Assembly (NCBI GenBank): GCA_032622095.1
Contig: CP136066.1
Location: forward strand, 42,421,835 to 42,485,834
Origin: Siphonodentalium dalli
Lineage: Eukaryota > Mollusca > Scaphopoda > Gadilida > Siphonodentaliidae
Direction of reading: 5' to 3'
Length of the DNA: 64,000 bases
The position numbers and the translations under genes were made by a program. Positions 21,881-33,875 of the stretch are shown piece by piece. The notes beneath the pieces were generated by a model. The model saw nothing but the letters and a program-made list of their open reading frames with translations. It was not told the origin of the DNA and made no database searches. Position 1 is the stretch's first letter; every line of letters starts with the position of its first letter.

Positions 21881-24442
21881 TACCCCAGTTTCCTGACCAT
21901 GAATTATTCATGGTTATTCAAGGATAATTCATGAATAACCATGGTTATTTAACCATGAATATTCATGGTTATTCATACTTTTTAACCATGGATATTCATG
22001 GATATTCGTGGTTGTTAAATGGCCCATTATTCATGGTCCATGAATATCCATGGTCCATGAATATCCATGGTCCATGAATATCCATGAACAATGAATATCC
22101 ATGAATAACCATAGATATTCATGGTTAATAACCATACATGTAGATATCCATGAATAACCATAGATATCCATGGATAACCATAGATATTCATGGTTAATAA
22201 CCATACATGTAGATATCCATGAATAACCATAGATATCCATAGATATTCATGGTTAATAACCATGGATATTCATGGTTGATGAATATTCCCCAACCATGTC
22301 AAATGTTTTTATGTATGAAAGATACAAAACGTCTGCTGGTTTCCACATAATATAATTGTTCTGTTTTGGTCGATAACAACAACTTCTATACAGATGCATA
22401 TCATATAGAACTAGCAGTTTTACACAATTTAAGTTTGTACGTCAGTACTGTCACCTGCACTGCAGTGGCATCGCCATCAGAACTTCAGTACGAAAACGAC
22501 ACAGGTCGGCATGGGCTGGCCTAGATCCTAATATACTTGAATGCATATGGAACATCACCAGCTGAAATCACTGGAATTTCATGGTTGATCAACTGAATCC
22601 GAATTTCATGGTCATTGAATTTTCCTATCCAGTCTCCACTGCACTGTTCATCCCATTCAAATTCGGCGAGCTCGCCGGTTTCCGTGTCACTTCGAATTGA
22701 AATTTGGATGTATTTGCCTTCACATAATAATGACGAAGAATGATTACGGTATTCCAATTTTATAGTTTTACGATGTGCACACACTGTCATAATAATCATA
22801 TTCCATATAATTATATTCCTCAAAGTTCCCTCAAGTTCAACAGATCCACTGATTGTGTGCGACGGTTTTCAATTTTGAAAATTAGAGTAATTTTGACCGC
22901 GCAAAATTTCGCCTGTTTGAAAAAGCGGCTTGCAGAAAGAAACGGATCGTTGAGGTTGTTTTATGGGTATTTTGCTTCATCAGGATTATTTCTACACAAA
23001 ATATATACAAACAATGATTTACACTGGCATTATATTAATAAATGATATATCTAAAACGTCGCACATTTTGTATGACTCAATTCCATATTCCAGTTCCCGT
23101 TCCCGTTTTTCACTTTTAAATTTATTACTTTCGATTTCAAAGGCACATCCCCCCACGATATATTTGATTTGTTTTCATGATTATAAACCCAGGATCGCGA
23201 CAATAAAGCTATTCGATAAAAGAACTGATAAAGCCACATGGGGTATTGAACCTTTTAAATACATTATTTTGAATTTTGTTGTCCATAAATTGCATAATCC
23301 ATCGCTTGTTAGATCGGAATTTAAAAAAAATAATCAGCCCCCGAATTTGGCCGAAATTAGGAAAAATGTCCCCACGGTAAATCACATGTTACCACGGTGT
23401 TTCACACAGAATTGATTTATTTTGCTGTGGATTATGTTGAAATTAATGATGCAAATTATCAAACACAAACTTTAAACAAATATATGGTGAAAACAAAATT
23501 GAAATATTCCAAGTTTAAAACGCACATGTGGCGAACAAAGATTCCAATGCACTAACTGCGAACTTGAAACTAATATAAAATTTACTGTGAACTTATCGCG
23601 AATGGTTTGCCTCGAATCTAAATTTTCTGCAAAGTTTCAGCAAACATTAAAAAATTTTACTGCAAACAAAAAGTTTGCGGCAAAGATCTGCGAATATGTG
23701 CAATTTGCTGCAAACATGCCGCACATTTGCCGCTAACTTGCAGCAAACAACCATTTCGATAAGGGAATTATATATGTCAACTTCCTTATCATCATATAAG
23801 AAAATATTTATATAAAATGAATATTAATTGATAGAAGCATTTCCAGACAGGTGTCTTCGACATTATTACTTAATACCGCAAAATATATAAAACGTGTTTA
23901 CGACTGTTTACGAAGGGATAATCCATCTTTAATTAGTAAACACAGTCTGGTCTGATTTGATTGTTATAATTGCTTATTGTTCATGGTTGTTCATGGAAGG
24001 ATGAATTCCAGAATTTTTTTTATTAAATATTAGACGTAAAATATTCATGGTTATTCATGATATAAAATTGCTATCCTATTTGTATTTAAATGTTAAACAC
24101 ACTGCATTAGACTTGCCAACATTTCTTACTCAAAATATATACAAAAACTATTATATATAAATCCATTAATACATTCATGTTTATTCATGCTTATTCATAC
24201 TTCCATGGCTATTAGAATTTAATGTTTGCAATAATTCATGCTTATCCACACTTTTTCCTACCTTATAAACCTGCAAAATTTACTATTTCCAAAAGTTCAT
24301 GCTAATTCAGACTTTAAAACCATGATTAACCATGAACAAGCATAACCATGAATATGAATCATGAATAAAGAATGAATATTCATGAATAACCATGAATATT
24401 CATGCTTTGTTCGTGCTCCATGAATTACAGGAAACTGGGGTA
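21881..24442. mobile_element. 2.56 kb TA-flanked element with CATGAATA-type sub-terminal repeats
   Basis: Terminal inverted repeats CCCCAGTTTCCTG (21883) and CAGGAAACTGGGG (ends 24440) are flanked by TA on both sides. The outer 350-450 bp at each end are packed with variants of CCATGAATATCCATGG and TTCATGGTTATTCATG in both orientations. The interior holds one unassigned open frame (22524-22865, minus) and a block rich in TTTGCNGCAAA words (about 23580-23760). No transposase was recognised. The superfamily is uncertain. Confidence 0.7.
22524..22865 (-). CDS. Unrecognised open frame inside the 2.56 kb element
   Basis: About 113 codons from just after an upstream stop (near 22866) to the stop at 22521-22523. 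There is no obvious ATG at its head; the first in-frame ATG is at about 22800. The reading looks protein-like: mixed charge, ISGSVELEGTLRN near the start, EFEWDEQCSGDWIGKFNDHE in the middle, and VISAGDVPYAFKYIRI at the end. No transposase catalytic pattern was recognised. It could be a captured host exon, a remnant of the element's protein, or chance. Confidence 0.3.
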
Positions 24443-24701
24443 GGGAGCGGAGTTCCATGTAAGTTTGTCAGAACTTGTCCTCCAATCCCTTATATTTAAT
24501 GTATTCAATATGTGTTATTGCAATTAAAATATGTGTAAATAAAATACAAACTAGTGCGATAATGTTCACCACATTCGCAGCCTCATTCTGCTTAGGCCTC
24601 ATCTCCTTTAAAATATATGTCTCGACTTCACTTGCAGTGAATAAAACACATAACACACCAGTACGCATGCAGAATTTGGGCATGCATTGCTCGAACGTGA
24701 C

Positions 24702-26183
24702 ATGCAGAACAGGGTCCGCGCTGGCCCAAAATTTACTTTTGCCAAATGAAAATAATTTTTGCCAAATGCTGTTATGAGTTGCCAAATGCTATCAGTTTCT
24801 ACAACATTGTTTCTTTTATTTTGACTATTTTGACAATCCAACCAAACCAGCAACATAACAATTAGTGATGCGGACCAGACCGGACCATTGGGTGGTCCGG
24901 TCCACTGCCAAGGCGGTCCAGGCCATTCCGGTCCGGTACACATGCCTGGACCGGTCCAAAACGGTCCGTTCCACCTATAATAGGATATATGTTAAAACTT
25001 ACATTGTTTGCCGATTGTATGCATCATTGTCTGTCTCAGGTGGGATATACTGGGAACGATGCATGATAATAGTATTTCTAGTAATGCGAACATGCACTAA
25101 TTAAATGTATTGGACAGATATATAGCTAGGGCCAGAATGTGTTATATATAACCAATCTAACATGGCACTCAACTGATCGTATGCATGATTCGTATCATAC
25201 TTATTTTCATTAAATTGAAATTTAACGAAATAACTATACTGATGACAATTATACAAATGTGTACTAATATGGCTACTACATTAATATTGGAGTCTTGGCG
25301 TTTGTGATGGCTGATTGTATAGTCCTGACAATTATAGTTATATACCTAAGTACAACTACTATTGGATTAATGTGACTGTCTTGTGTATGTACTATGTAAT
25401 GTGGTTTGCATATTTCTTCGATAATTATAACTGTGAAAAACAATAGAATACTCGATTCGATATCCATCCAAATTGATTAGTTGATGCCTTGTTACACTGT
25501 TTATGACAAATAGTTCCATACTAATTCAGTTGCATCTTTGTCACATTGATAGGGTGCTACTGCTACATAGTGTTGGCCAATGTTACATTAATACATTATA
25601 AGGAAAGTACATCTATACATTGTTTTCGTGGCATCAAACGTTTAATAGATATTAACCACTTGAATGCGTCAACACATCGTTGCTAATTGATATGATGGCA
25701 AATACGCAATAATATTTGTGATAGTTTATTATAACTGAAGTAAAATAGTGGACCGGACCGGAGAGTACCGGACCGGCGGCAAAAAGCGGTCTGGTCCGGT
25801 CCAGTGACACCCGGACCGGACCGCGGAACGGACCGGTCCAAAGCGGTCCGGTCCGCATCACTAATAACAATGCAATTGTAGAAGGGTTTCTTCATCAGAA
25901 AGGCACATCGAAACAAAGAGGAAACACCACAACTAGACATACTAGCAATCCCTCCACTCGTCGATACTATGATATCAGATTGAAAGAGATGTTAACTTTT
26001 CATAACTTTATGGATGTGTAAATCACCACTAGTACCATTAATAATGAAATGAATGGAATTGATTGACAAATATTAATAAACTTTCTTGAGGAATCAAAAG
26101 TGACTTGCCAAAATATTTGCCAAATAATTATTTTTTTTGCCAAATGTGAATTATTTTTGCCATTGGCGAACCCTAATGCAGAA
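24702..26183. mobile_element. Outer hAT-like element, complete, 8-bp TSD
   Basis: The element at 24710-26175 has ends CAGGGTCCGCGCTGGC and GCCATTGGCGAACCCTA, with GCCAAATG repeats just inside both ends. A perfect 8-bp TSD ATGCAGAA lies at 24702-24709 and 26176-26183. It is split by a second hAT-like element at 24863-25863, so its own length is about 457 bp. Non-coding. Confidence 0.9.
24855..25871. mobile_element. Inner hAT-like element, complete, 8-bp TSD
   Basis: The element at 24863-25863 (1001 bp) has ends TAGTGATGCGGACC and GGTCCGCATCACTA, with a perfect 8-bp TSD ATAACAAT at 24855-24862 and 25864-25871. About 110 bp inside each end is dense in GGTCCGGTCC / GGACCGGACC words, likely transposase-binding repeats by analogy with hAT elements. 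The interior is AT-rich with no transposase frame. Confidence 0.93.
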
Positions 26184-26205
26184 TGACCATTCCAGACACT
26201 GTGAG

Positions 26206-26667
26206 TGCTGATCAAAGTCTGAGTTTAGTGTGCCTGTCATTTGCAGAATGAGGTCCCCAGAGGGTGAATTTAGTGATGCTATCCTGCATAGTGTGCTAGC
26301 ATAACTAAATTCACCCTCTGGGGACCTCATTCTGCTTAGGCTCATCTTCTCTGGAAAGTTTATTATAACATTTCTATAGAAACTTCTTCACATAGATTTC
26401 TCTATAATATATCCCCAAATTGGCAGACGACACATTGCATAATCGTCAAGGTTCTCAATGGGTGTACATCACAATATTCACCATTTGAGAACTTCAATCT
26501 GAGCTAGTCTATGTCTCCTTAAGCAGATGAGGTCATGCAGAATGATGTTCCCAGAGGGATGAATTTAGTGATGCTTGCCCGCTATGCGGGACAGCGTCTC
26601 TAAATTCATTTTCTGGGGACCTCATTCTGCAATTGACAGGCATACTAAACTCAGACTTGTGCCGATC
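26206..26667. mobile_element. Family H hAT-like MITE
   Basis: The element at 26214-26659 has ends AAAGTCTGAGTTTAGTGTGC and CATACTAAACTCAGACTTG. The TSD is TGCTGATC / TGCCGATC, 7 of 8 matching. Both hairpins are present (about 26243-26335 and 26538-26632). Confidence 0.85.
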
Positions 26668-26738
26668 ACCATGATAACTACTCTAATCATATCGTATACC
26701 CTACTGAGGATACTGATAATTACTAATCAGGACTCTAT

Positions 26739-27061
26739 TTAACCCTTTACCCAAGAAAACGGCCAAAACCGGCCAAATAAAGCTGCAACAGCCTAAAATA
26801 TCTTCGGTCTGTCTCAATAGAACCATACAAATATGGATATCATTGGAACCGGCTCCTTGACCACATTGTGATAGTTACAGTTATGCCCTGTGCCAATGCA
26901 TTCTCTTATATATGCGAGTCGACTATAGGTCGCCTCGCATATATAAGAGAATGCATTGGCACTTTTTACCATTTATTCTTACATTCTTTGTAACCTATGG
27001 TCGACTCACATATATAAGAGAATGCATTGGCACAGGGCCCTTCTGTTGGGTAAAGGGTTAA
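26739..27061. mobile_element. TTAA family B MITE
   Basis: TTAA at 26739-26742 and 27058-27061. Ends CCCTTTACCCAAGAAAACGG and CCCTTCTGTTGGGTAAAGGG. Hairpin cassette at 26895-26961; the second cassette is reduced to its right half (about 26999-27034). Confidence 0.88.
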
Positions 27062-27299
27062 CTGGATTTGCATCGCAATTTGTGATGCGATTTCCAATTT
27101 CTGATAACCAATTTACAATGAAAAAACATGTATTGGTAGGGGGGAATGCTATACAAAATCTACCCAGTGCTGCAAAATGCTATACAAATTTAAAACATTA
27201 AATCGACCCATGTTACTAAACACACACTCTACAACCATACATGTATATTAACCACAGACCATCCAATTTCATTTCGGACATGACAGTAAAGACAAATGA

Positions 27300-27565
27300 T
27301 TTCTATTCCACGATGTGGCCAGAGGGTAAATTTAATCTATAGTCTCAAATTAACATTGTTTTTAGTTACTTTTTCCCTTTTGTTCAGTTTCTATATCCCC
27401 TAATTTGCAGAAGATAAAATGCATAATCGACACCTGTAATCGAGGTCACTAATGTGTGAACATCACCAGCTTAAACTGGGGAACTTTAATCTGATTCTAT
27501 GTCTCCCATAGCAGATGAGGCCTAAGCAGAATGAGGTTCCTAGAGAGTGAATTTGGTGACGCTAA
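27300..27565. mobile_element. Family H MITE, old and degenerate
   Basis: Recognisable words are AATTTGCAGAAGATAAAATG, CTAATGTGTGAACATCACC, TCTCCCATAGCAGATGAGGC and GCAGAATGAGG. Both termini are lost. Confidence 0.55.
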
Positions 27566-27632
27566 CACAATTTCAAGACTATGTAAGGGGGCTATCTGGT
27601 GGGATCTCCAATGCTTTACTGTAGGTTGGTCC

Positions 27633-28866
27633 CCAATGTCACTCTATTATTTGATAAATTCTTAGTGTCCCTCTAAATCTTCCTATATTACTGGAATAAC
27701 ATGACATCTAATTTTATTTATGTATTCAGATATCACTTCCCTACCTCAAATTTATCATTTTAGTACAGAAGACCGTGAATAAAAAGTCTCAGTGAATATA
27801 TCTTAAAGATGGTTAATGGATGTCTGGTACTTTTTTATAATGCTTCCTGGTAGAGACTTCAGATATTGCTCTTTGTTTTATAGATAACAATTATCAATAC
27901 ATGTATTCGGTGTCTGACCAGGTGACACATCATGCAGGGTTAGCGAAAATCACACCTAGCACCCCGGAATGACATGACATCATGAAATGCTGGCTGATGG
28001 CTCAAAAGCTTTTAGACACCTGTATGTCAAATTAGGATAAGCTGAACGAAAAATGGCCTGAAACAAATTAGTCATATAACATTTTGTGAGTGTGGTACCA
28101 AATGTATGGATGACGAGAGAAAGAGGAGGAAGTCAGCAAAACATATGAAAATAGGTGGAAAATAAAGGAACAAGGAACCAATTTTGTGTAGATACAGTAA
28201 TGCCCTAAATAATCGACCCCTTAATCACAGAAAAATTATAAGTAATTTTTCAGGATTTAGTCGGAAATATGGCTTGTTGCCATTTATCAGAAAGCTCTCA
28301 CTGAGAGCTTTCTGATGAATGGCAACAAGCCATAATTCCGAGTAAATCCTGAAAAGTTACCCATAATTCTGCTATGGGTTAAGGGGTCTATTATTTAGAG
28401 CATTACTGTAGGGGGGAAATAAAGGAACATTGAACTAATTTTGTGCAGATAACTGATTCCTCGTTCTCTTGTCATAAACTTGAGAGTGGAGAGCTGTGGC
28501 TTGGAGCAGTTTAACAAAATTTGGAAAAGAATTTCAAATGTACGTGCCAAAGATTTAAATTATTTAAACCCGAAAGTTAAGAATTACAATTTATAAATGA
28601 TATCACTGGAGAGGTATAATAGAGAAAGCCAATAGGATATTCATCAGTTGCAATGTCACTCTATTATTTGATAAATTCTTAGTGTCCCTCTAAATCTTCC
28701 TATGTTACTGGAATAACATGACATCTAATTTTATTTATGTATTCATATATCACTCCCTACCTCATATTTATCATTTTAGTACACAAGACCGTGAATAAAA
28801 AGTCTCAGTGAATATATCTTAGATATGGCTAATGGATGTCTTGTACTTTTTATAATGCTTCCTGGT
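27633..28866 (+). repeat. Direct repeat pair of about 220 bp, 1.0 kb apart
   Basis: 27633-27850 and 28648-28866 are nearly identical (AATGTCACTCTATTATTTGA to TATAATGCTTCCTGG). A fragment (ATATATCTTAGATATGGCTA) also occurs at about 30417-30450, next to the family D element. Confidence 0.8.
28195..28408. mobile_element. Family P palindromic MITE
   Basis: TA at 28193-28194 and 28409-28410. Both arms share the ACCCCTTAA variant. Confidence 0.88.
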
Positions 28867-28899
28867 GCAGACTCTAAAAGATTTTAAGTTGTAACTATA

Positions 28900-29465
28900 A
28901 TTTGTAATATCTCATGGGTCAATACAAATTATATCTCACATCTCTTGTAACTATAATTTGTAATATATCATGGATCAAGAGAAATTAAATCTCTCACATC
29001 AATGTGACATCATGTAACTTAATTTTTAATATCTCATGGGTCAATACAAATTATATCTCGCATATCATTCAACTATAATTTGTAATATATCATGGATCAA
29101 GAGAAATTAAATCTTGCACATGATATAACTTTAATTTTTAATATCTCATGGGTCAAGACAAATTAAATCTCTCATATCGTGTAACTTTAATTTTTAATGT
29201 ATCATGGGTCAATTCAAATTATATTAACTTAACGTTTAACTTTAATTTTTAATATTTCATGGGTCAAGAGAAATTAAATCTCTCATATCGTGTAACTTTA
29301 ATTTTTAATATATCATGGGTCAATTCAAATTATATTTAACTTAACGTTTAACTTTAATTTTTAATATTTCATGGGTCAAGAGAAATTAAATCTCTCATAT
29401 TGTGTAGATTTAATTTTTAATATGTCATGAGACAAATTAAACTCTCATATCGTGTAAATTTAACT
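28900..29465 (+). repeat. AT-rich minisatellite, about 56-bp units paired into 112 bp
   Basis: Units contain AACTTTAATTTTTAATAT, TCATGGGTCAA and AAATTAAATCTCTCATAT. The GTTTAACTTTAATTTTTAAT block recurs at 29234 and 29346 (112 bp). Confidence 0.85.
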
Positions 29466-30029
29466 TAGATCCCACAGATTTGTCTGACCTTTTCCCACTC
29501 AGACAATAGAAATTGGTGACCTTTTAACCTTTACGACAACGTTTGTGACAAATTATTTAAAGGGTAGAGAGCTCATTTTCTGTTTAAATGAATCCCAATA
29601 AGTCTCCGACAGTTTAGTAAAGAGTTGTTTTTATCCGACACGTTACATGGAGCAGAGTTAAGAAATTAAAGGGGGCTGCATTTTTTTTAATTCTTCTTAT
29701 CCCAGAGAAACCCATCATCAGTGTTACGGACTATCACAAGGAGTTTAATTACAAGAACGGAACTGTCATTAACTAGCTTTTAAATTGACAGACGTTGTGT
29801 GAGAAAAGATCACATGGGCAGTTTAAGACTTGCGCTGTGCTTTAATGCATATTGCTGTGTTACTGATACAAGAGCAGAGTAATCTTCAAACCTTCCGTTG
29901 TTCCAAACTAGAAACTGGATTTACCTCCTCATGCATTTCATGTGGGCTGTGTCACTAATATGGGAGCAGAGCAGTCTAAGTCAGCTGGCCAGAATTTCCA
30001 AACTCCCCAATGTCTGGGGCGTTAAGGGG
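29466..30029. other. No gene recognised
   Basis: Low-copy DNA. About 29705-29770 resembles part of the SINE-like body at 1150-1250 (AGTGTTACGG...TTTAATT), only weakly. Confidence 0.4.
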
Positions 30030-30420
30030 GAGAAATTTACTGTGCCAATGCATTCTCTTATATAAGAGAATGCATTGGCCCAACAATTTTTTATCATTTT
30101 TTTTAAATAAATGTTTCTTACAATTTTTAGGACATAAAATAAAAAAACATCCATTACCCTGCAGGGAGCCCCACACATATATAGAAGCATATAGAAGAGT
30201 GTCGTCTGCTCATGTTTGTCTGGGGCTCTGTATGGGTGAAATTATAAAATTGTTAAAGAATACAAGAAAAATTATTAAAATTGTAAAAAATTGTTAGGCC
30301 AATGCATTCTCTTATATATGCGAGGCGACCTATGGTCGACTCGCATATATAAGAGAATGCATTGGCACAGGGTAAAAAAATCCCGACTTACGACTGGATT
30401 TTATATGGCGGGTCACATAT
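30030..30420. mobile_element. Family D hairpin MITE, core inverted
   Basis: The first hairpin (30044-30079) has lost its loop and is only ATATAAGAGAATGCATTGG-type arms. The core runs opposite to the copies at 19-21 kb. The second hairpin is full (30299-30365). The right end is ATTTTATATGGCGGGTCACAT. Confidence 0.8.
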
Positions 30421-30596
30421 ATCTTAGATATGGCTAATGGATGTCTGGGGAGAAATTTACTTTTAAGTATTTCAATTGAAGTCTCTTGCATGCATGGTCC
30501 CTGATTAAAGCCTGTAGACTAGTCCTGAAGGATATTACGGTTAGAGCTGCTGTCCCTTCATGCAGGCAGGGGCAGCTAGGAGATAGGAGAAAGGAT

Positions 30597-30640
30597 TATA
30601 ATGCTGCACCAGCGCAGTTCCCATCATGAAAGTGTTAATA
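30597..30640. mobile_element. TTAA family C right-end fragment
   Basis: AATGCTGCACCAGCGCAG then CATCATGAAAGTGTTAA, without the rest of the element. Confidence 0.6.
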
Positions 30641-30659
30641 AATATTGATATACAGACTA

Positions 30660-31040
30660 CAGTAATGCCCTAAGTAATCGACTCCATAACCACAGCAGAA
30701 TTGTGGGTAACTTTTCAGGATTTAGTCGGAAATATGGCTTGTTGCCATTCATATTGAAACGATGGCTGATATTGAATCAGTAACATTGGTGCATAGGTCA
30801 TCAAAGTCATCACGAGTTTGTTCCTACAGTAATGTCCTAAATAATCGACCCCTAAACCACAGCAGAATTATGGGAAATTTTTCAGGATTTAGTTGGGAAT
30901 ATGGCTTGTTGCCATTCATCCGAAAGCTCTCAGTGAGAACTTTCCAATGAATGGCAACAAGCCATATTTCCGACTAAATCCTGAAAAGTTACCCACAATT
31001 CTGCTGTGGTTATGGAGTCGATTACTTAGGGCATTACTGT
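30660..31040. mobile_element. Family P MITE interrupted by half of another family P copy
   Basis: The outer left arm (30660-30752) and right arm (about 30935-31040) share the private variants CTCCATAACC and TTGTGGGTAAC, so they belong together. Between them lie about 75 bp of foreign sequence and the left arm of a different copy (30827-30925, variant ACCCCTAAACC). The same foreign block plus left arm occurs at 39978-40180. Confidence 0.8.
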
Positions 31041-31275
31041 ATATAAATACTCTGAATAATCTTCCCCAAGTCATGTCAATTTTACAGCTGTTTTCAATTT
31101 TCCGCAAAGAAGTGAGACAATGGCTCTTTATTGATCCATGCTAATTTTTTCTTAATTCTGTCATTTGAGTAAGTCTTTCTGTGGCATATAACATCCATAT
31201 AACAGTATTTATCTATTTTATTCTCTGAAACCAGACCTGGATGTAATAATTGTGAGCATCATTTCACTGTGGGTT

Positions 31276-31430
31276 TTAACCCTTTCTATACTAAATGGCT
31301 TCTCACAGTCAGTTAAAAAGTGTACATAAGAATGGTCTATTATTGATTTGGAGGAATGTTAAGTTGATAAAAGCAGTTAACAGATGAATATAAGTGCAGA
31401 TGGAGCCAAATTTATTGAGGGAAATGTTTA
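31276..31430. mobile_element. TTAA family E MITE, left end
   Basis: TTAA at 31276-31279, then CCCTTTCTATACTAAATGGC. The body matches 33680-33800. The right end is missing. Confidence 0.65.
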
Positions 31431-31742
31431 GATATAGAGGATCTCACATGAGTTACTATTTTATACGGAATTTATCAACCGAGTTCACTAAATTTGATTT
31501 GAGCCAAGGTTTACCGAGGCTCAAATAGAATTTAGTGGACGAGGTTGATAAATTATGTATAAAATAGAACGAGTTTGAGATACTTTTTATCACATGATCA
31601 TATAATCGCTAAAATTTTATCGAAAAGAACAATAATCAACAACCAGCGAAATTTGTCCCAAAGAGCAGCGTGAAATCATTGCACGCGACGATATTACACG
31701 TGTCTATTACGCTCGAATATTACATAAGAAAATAATGCTAAT
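31431..31742. other. Low-copy stretch with a diverged inverted repeat
   Basis: About 31441-31570 holds an imperfect dyad (ATTTTATACGGAATTTATCA / TGATAAATTATGTATAAAAT) with arms of about 55 bp. Possibly an old MITE. Confidence 0.45.
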
Positions 31743-32191
31743 CATGTGATCAAGCCTGCAAATATCGTGTCTGTCATTTGCAGAATGAGGTCCCCAGAGG
31801 GTGAATTTAGTGACGCTATCCTGCATAGCGGGCTAGCATCACTAAATTCACCCTCTGGGGACCTCATTCTGCTTAAGCCCTCAACTGCTACGGTAGATCT
31901 AGGATCAGATTGAAGAAGTTTCCCAGTTGAAGTCTGTGATGTTCACCCATTGGGCACCTCGATTATGGATTTTACCTTCTGCAAATTAGGGGATATAGAA
32001 AACGTAACTAAAAACAATGTTAATTTGATACTATAGATACTTCCCAGAAGATGAGGCCTAAACAGAATGAGGTCTCCATAGGGTGAATTTGGTGATGCTA
32101 GCCCGTTGTGCGGGATAGCATCACTATATTCACCCTCTGGGGACCTCATTCTGCAAATGACAGGCACGCTATTTGCAGCCTTGCATGTGAT
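31743..32191. mobile_element. Family H hAT-like MITE, complete, 8-bp TSD
   Basis: The element at 31751-32183 (433 bp) has ends CAAGCCTGCAAATATCGTG and CACGCTATTTGCAGCCTTG. A perfect TSD CATGTGAT lies at 31743-31750 and 32184-32191. Hairpins at about 31784-31875 and 32064-32155. This sub-family has CTATTTGCAG in place of the CTAAACTCAG of the copy at 21102. Confidence 0.93.
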
Positions 32192-32268
32192 AAAATAAGT
32201 TCAACAAAAAACCTGTTCAGGTAAAATAAAAGCAGACAACAAATAATAAAAGCACAGAATGAGTACTA

Positions 32269-32481
32269 CAGTAATGCTCTAATTAATCGACCTCTTAACC
32301 AAAGCAGAATTATTGGTAACTTTTCAGGATTTAGTCGGAAATATGGCTTGTTGCCATTCATCAGAAAGCTCTCCCCGAGAGCTTTCCGATGAATGGCAAC
32401 AAGCCATATTTCCGACTAAATCCTGAAAAGTTACCCATAATTCTGCTTTGGTTAAGAGGTCGATTAATTAGAGCATTACTG
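32269..32481. mobile_element. Family P palindromic MITE
   Basis: TA at 32267-32268 and 32482-32483. Both arms share GCTCTAATTAATC, ACCTCTTAACC and CAAAGCAG. Confidence 0.92.
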
Positions 32482-32512
32482 TATGTTCAGATAATAAGAA
32501 TGGTCGTTTGTT

Positions 32513-32922
32513 GAACTTATTATCTGAACATTTCCAAAGGGATAACTACTCATCACTGATATGCTTTAGTATAGAAAGGGTTAACTTATTATCTGAACAG
32601 TTCCTATGGGGTAACTACTCATCAATGATGCTTTAGTATAGGAAGGGTTAACTTATTATCTGAACAGTTCCTATGGGGTAACTACTCATCAATGATGCTT
32701 TAGTATAGGAAGGGTTAAACTTATTATCTGAATATTTCCTATTGGATAACTACTCATCAATGATGCTTTAGTATAGACAGGGTTGAACTTATTATCTGAA
32801 CATTTCCTGTGGGATAACTACTCATCAATGATGCTTTAGTATAGAAAGGGTTGAACTTATTATCTGAACATTTCCTGTGGGATAACTACTCATCAATGAT
32901 GTATTGGTATAGAAAGGGTTAA
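32513..32922 (+). repeat. Tandem array of six TTAA family E right ends
   Basis: Six units of 67-68 bp: TTATTATCTGAACA, TAACTACTCATCAATGATGC, TTTAGTATAGAAAGGG, TTAA. The terminal TTAA or TTGA words fall at 32581, 32648, 32715, 32783, 32851 and 32919. Each unit is the terminal segment of family E including its target motif. Confidence 0.88.
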
Positions 32923-33675
32923 AATTGCCATTAAGATTCTTCTTTAATAGCCAGTTTTATTTTTGTATTTGTTTTTTTATATTTCGGTATAAGACATGTA
33001 AAGACAATCCCACACAAAAGCTATCATAAAATAAAATAAAATTAATACACTAATTTTGAGGGAAAACCAATTTAAAATATTTCATATTGATGTGGAAATC
33101 AAATTTTAAAATATATATCGTCTGTATGGCAACAAGGGCTACACAATATATCTCAAAATTATGGTAGGTTATAAAAACATCGAGGCAAACTTTATAATTT
33201 ACATAGAATCTTTTCATTATAATATTGTCAACTTATATTTTGTTATAAGAATCTTGAAAGTTCCATTTGATTTAAATATCCTTTATTCTAAAATATCGGT
33301 AAAAAAAGTTTTACCTGTGTGCAGTATAACAACCTAAAATAATCCAGAGCGAGAGAACTTGTCTTGTCCGACCGATATAGGTTTGTTGAAATGACGGACT
33401 CCCGTTCGCTTCAGACTTCCAATACTTTAGCGACAGCTGTGCTCTGCGGGGAAAATCATTAAAGTCTCCATTCTTGATAATTGGGCATGATTGATCACAC
33501 TAGGGGACATGATGTCCACTGTCTTCTAACAGAGACATCCTCGGTGTTTAGGTGCTGGTCGCGGTCACCAGTTCTTACAACCTCACCAAAATCTCAGGAT
33601 TGCGATTATCCTCCCTGAAATCTGTGTGCACCAATAAGAGGGAACTGTTCTGAACAATTACAGTGCTGGCTTACT
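32923..33675. other. No feature seen
   Basis: Low-copy DNA, AT-rich to 33330 and more balanced from 33340 to 33640. No exon was recognised. Confidence 0.45.
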
Positions 33676-33875
33676 AACCCTTTCTATACTAAATGCGTTT
33701 CCCCCACTCAGTTATAAAAGTATACATTGGAAAGGTCTATTGTTCATTTGGAGGGGTTTTCAGGAACAATAAAGAGATGACAGATAATTTTAAAGGTGCA
33801 GAAGGAATGTTGAGATAATAATAATTATTATCTGAACATTTCCTAAGGGAACTACTCATCAATGAGTATTTAGTA
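33676..33875. mobile_element. TTAA family E MITE, decayed ends
   Basis: The left end CTAACCCTTTCTATACTAAA has a mutated TTAA. The right part is TTATTATCTGAACATTTCC to GTATTTAGTATAGATAG. No hairpin cassette. Confidence 0.65.

Noticed and set aside
22963-23415. 150-codon open frame (+), longest in the window
   Set aside because: AT-rich, rich in Ile, Asn and Ser, without recognisable domain or start context. It overlaps a minus-strand frame of equal quality and lies inside the 2.56 kb element, so chance is the simpler explanation.
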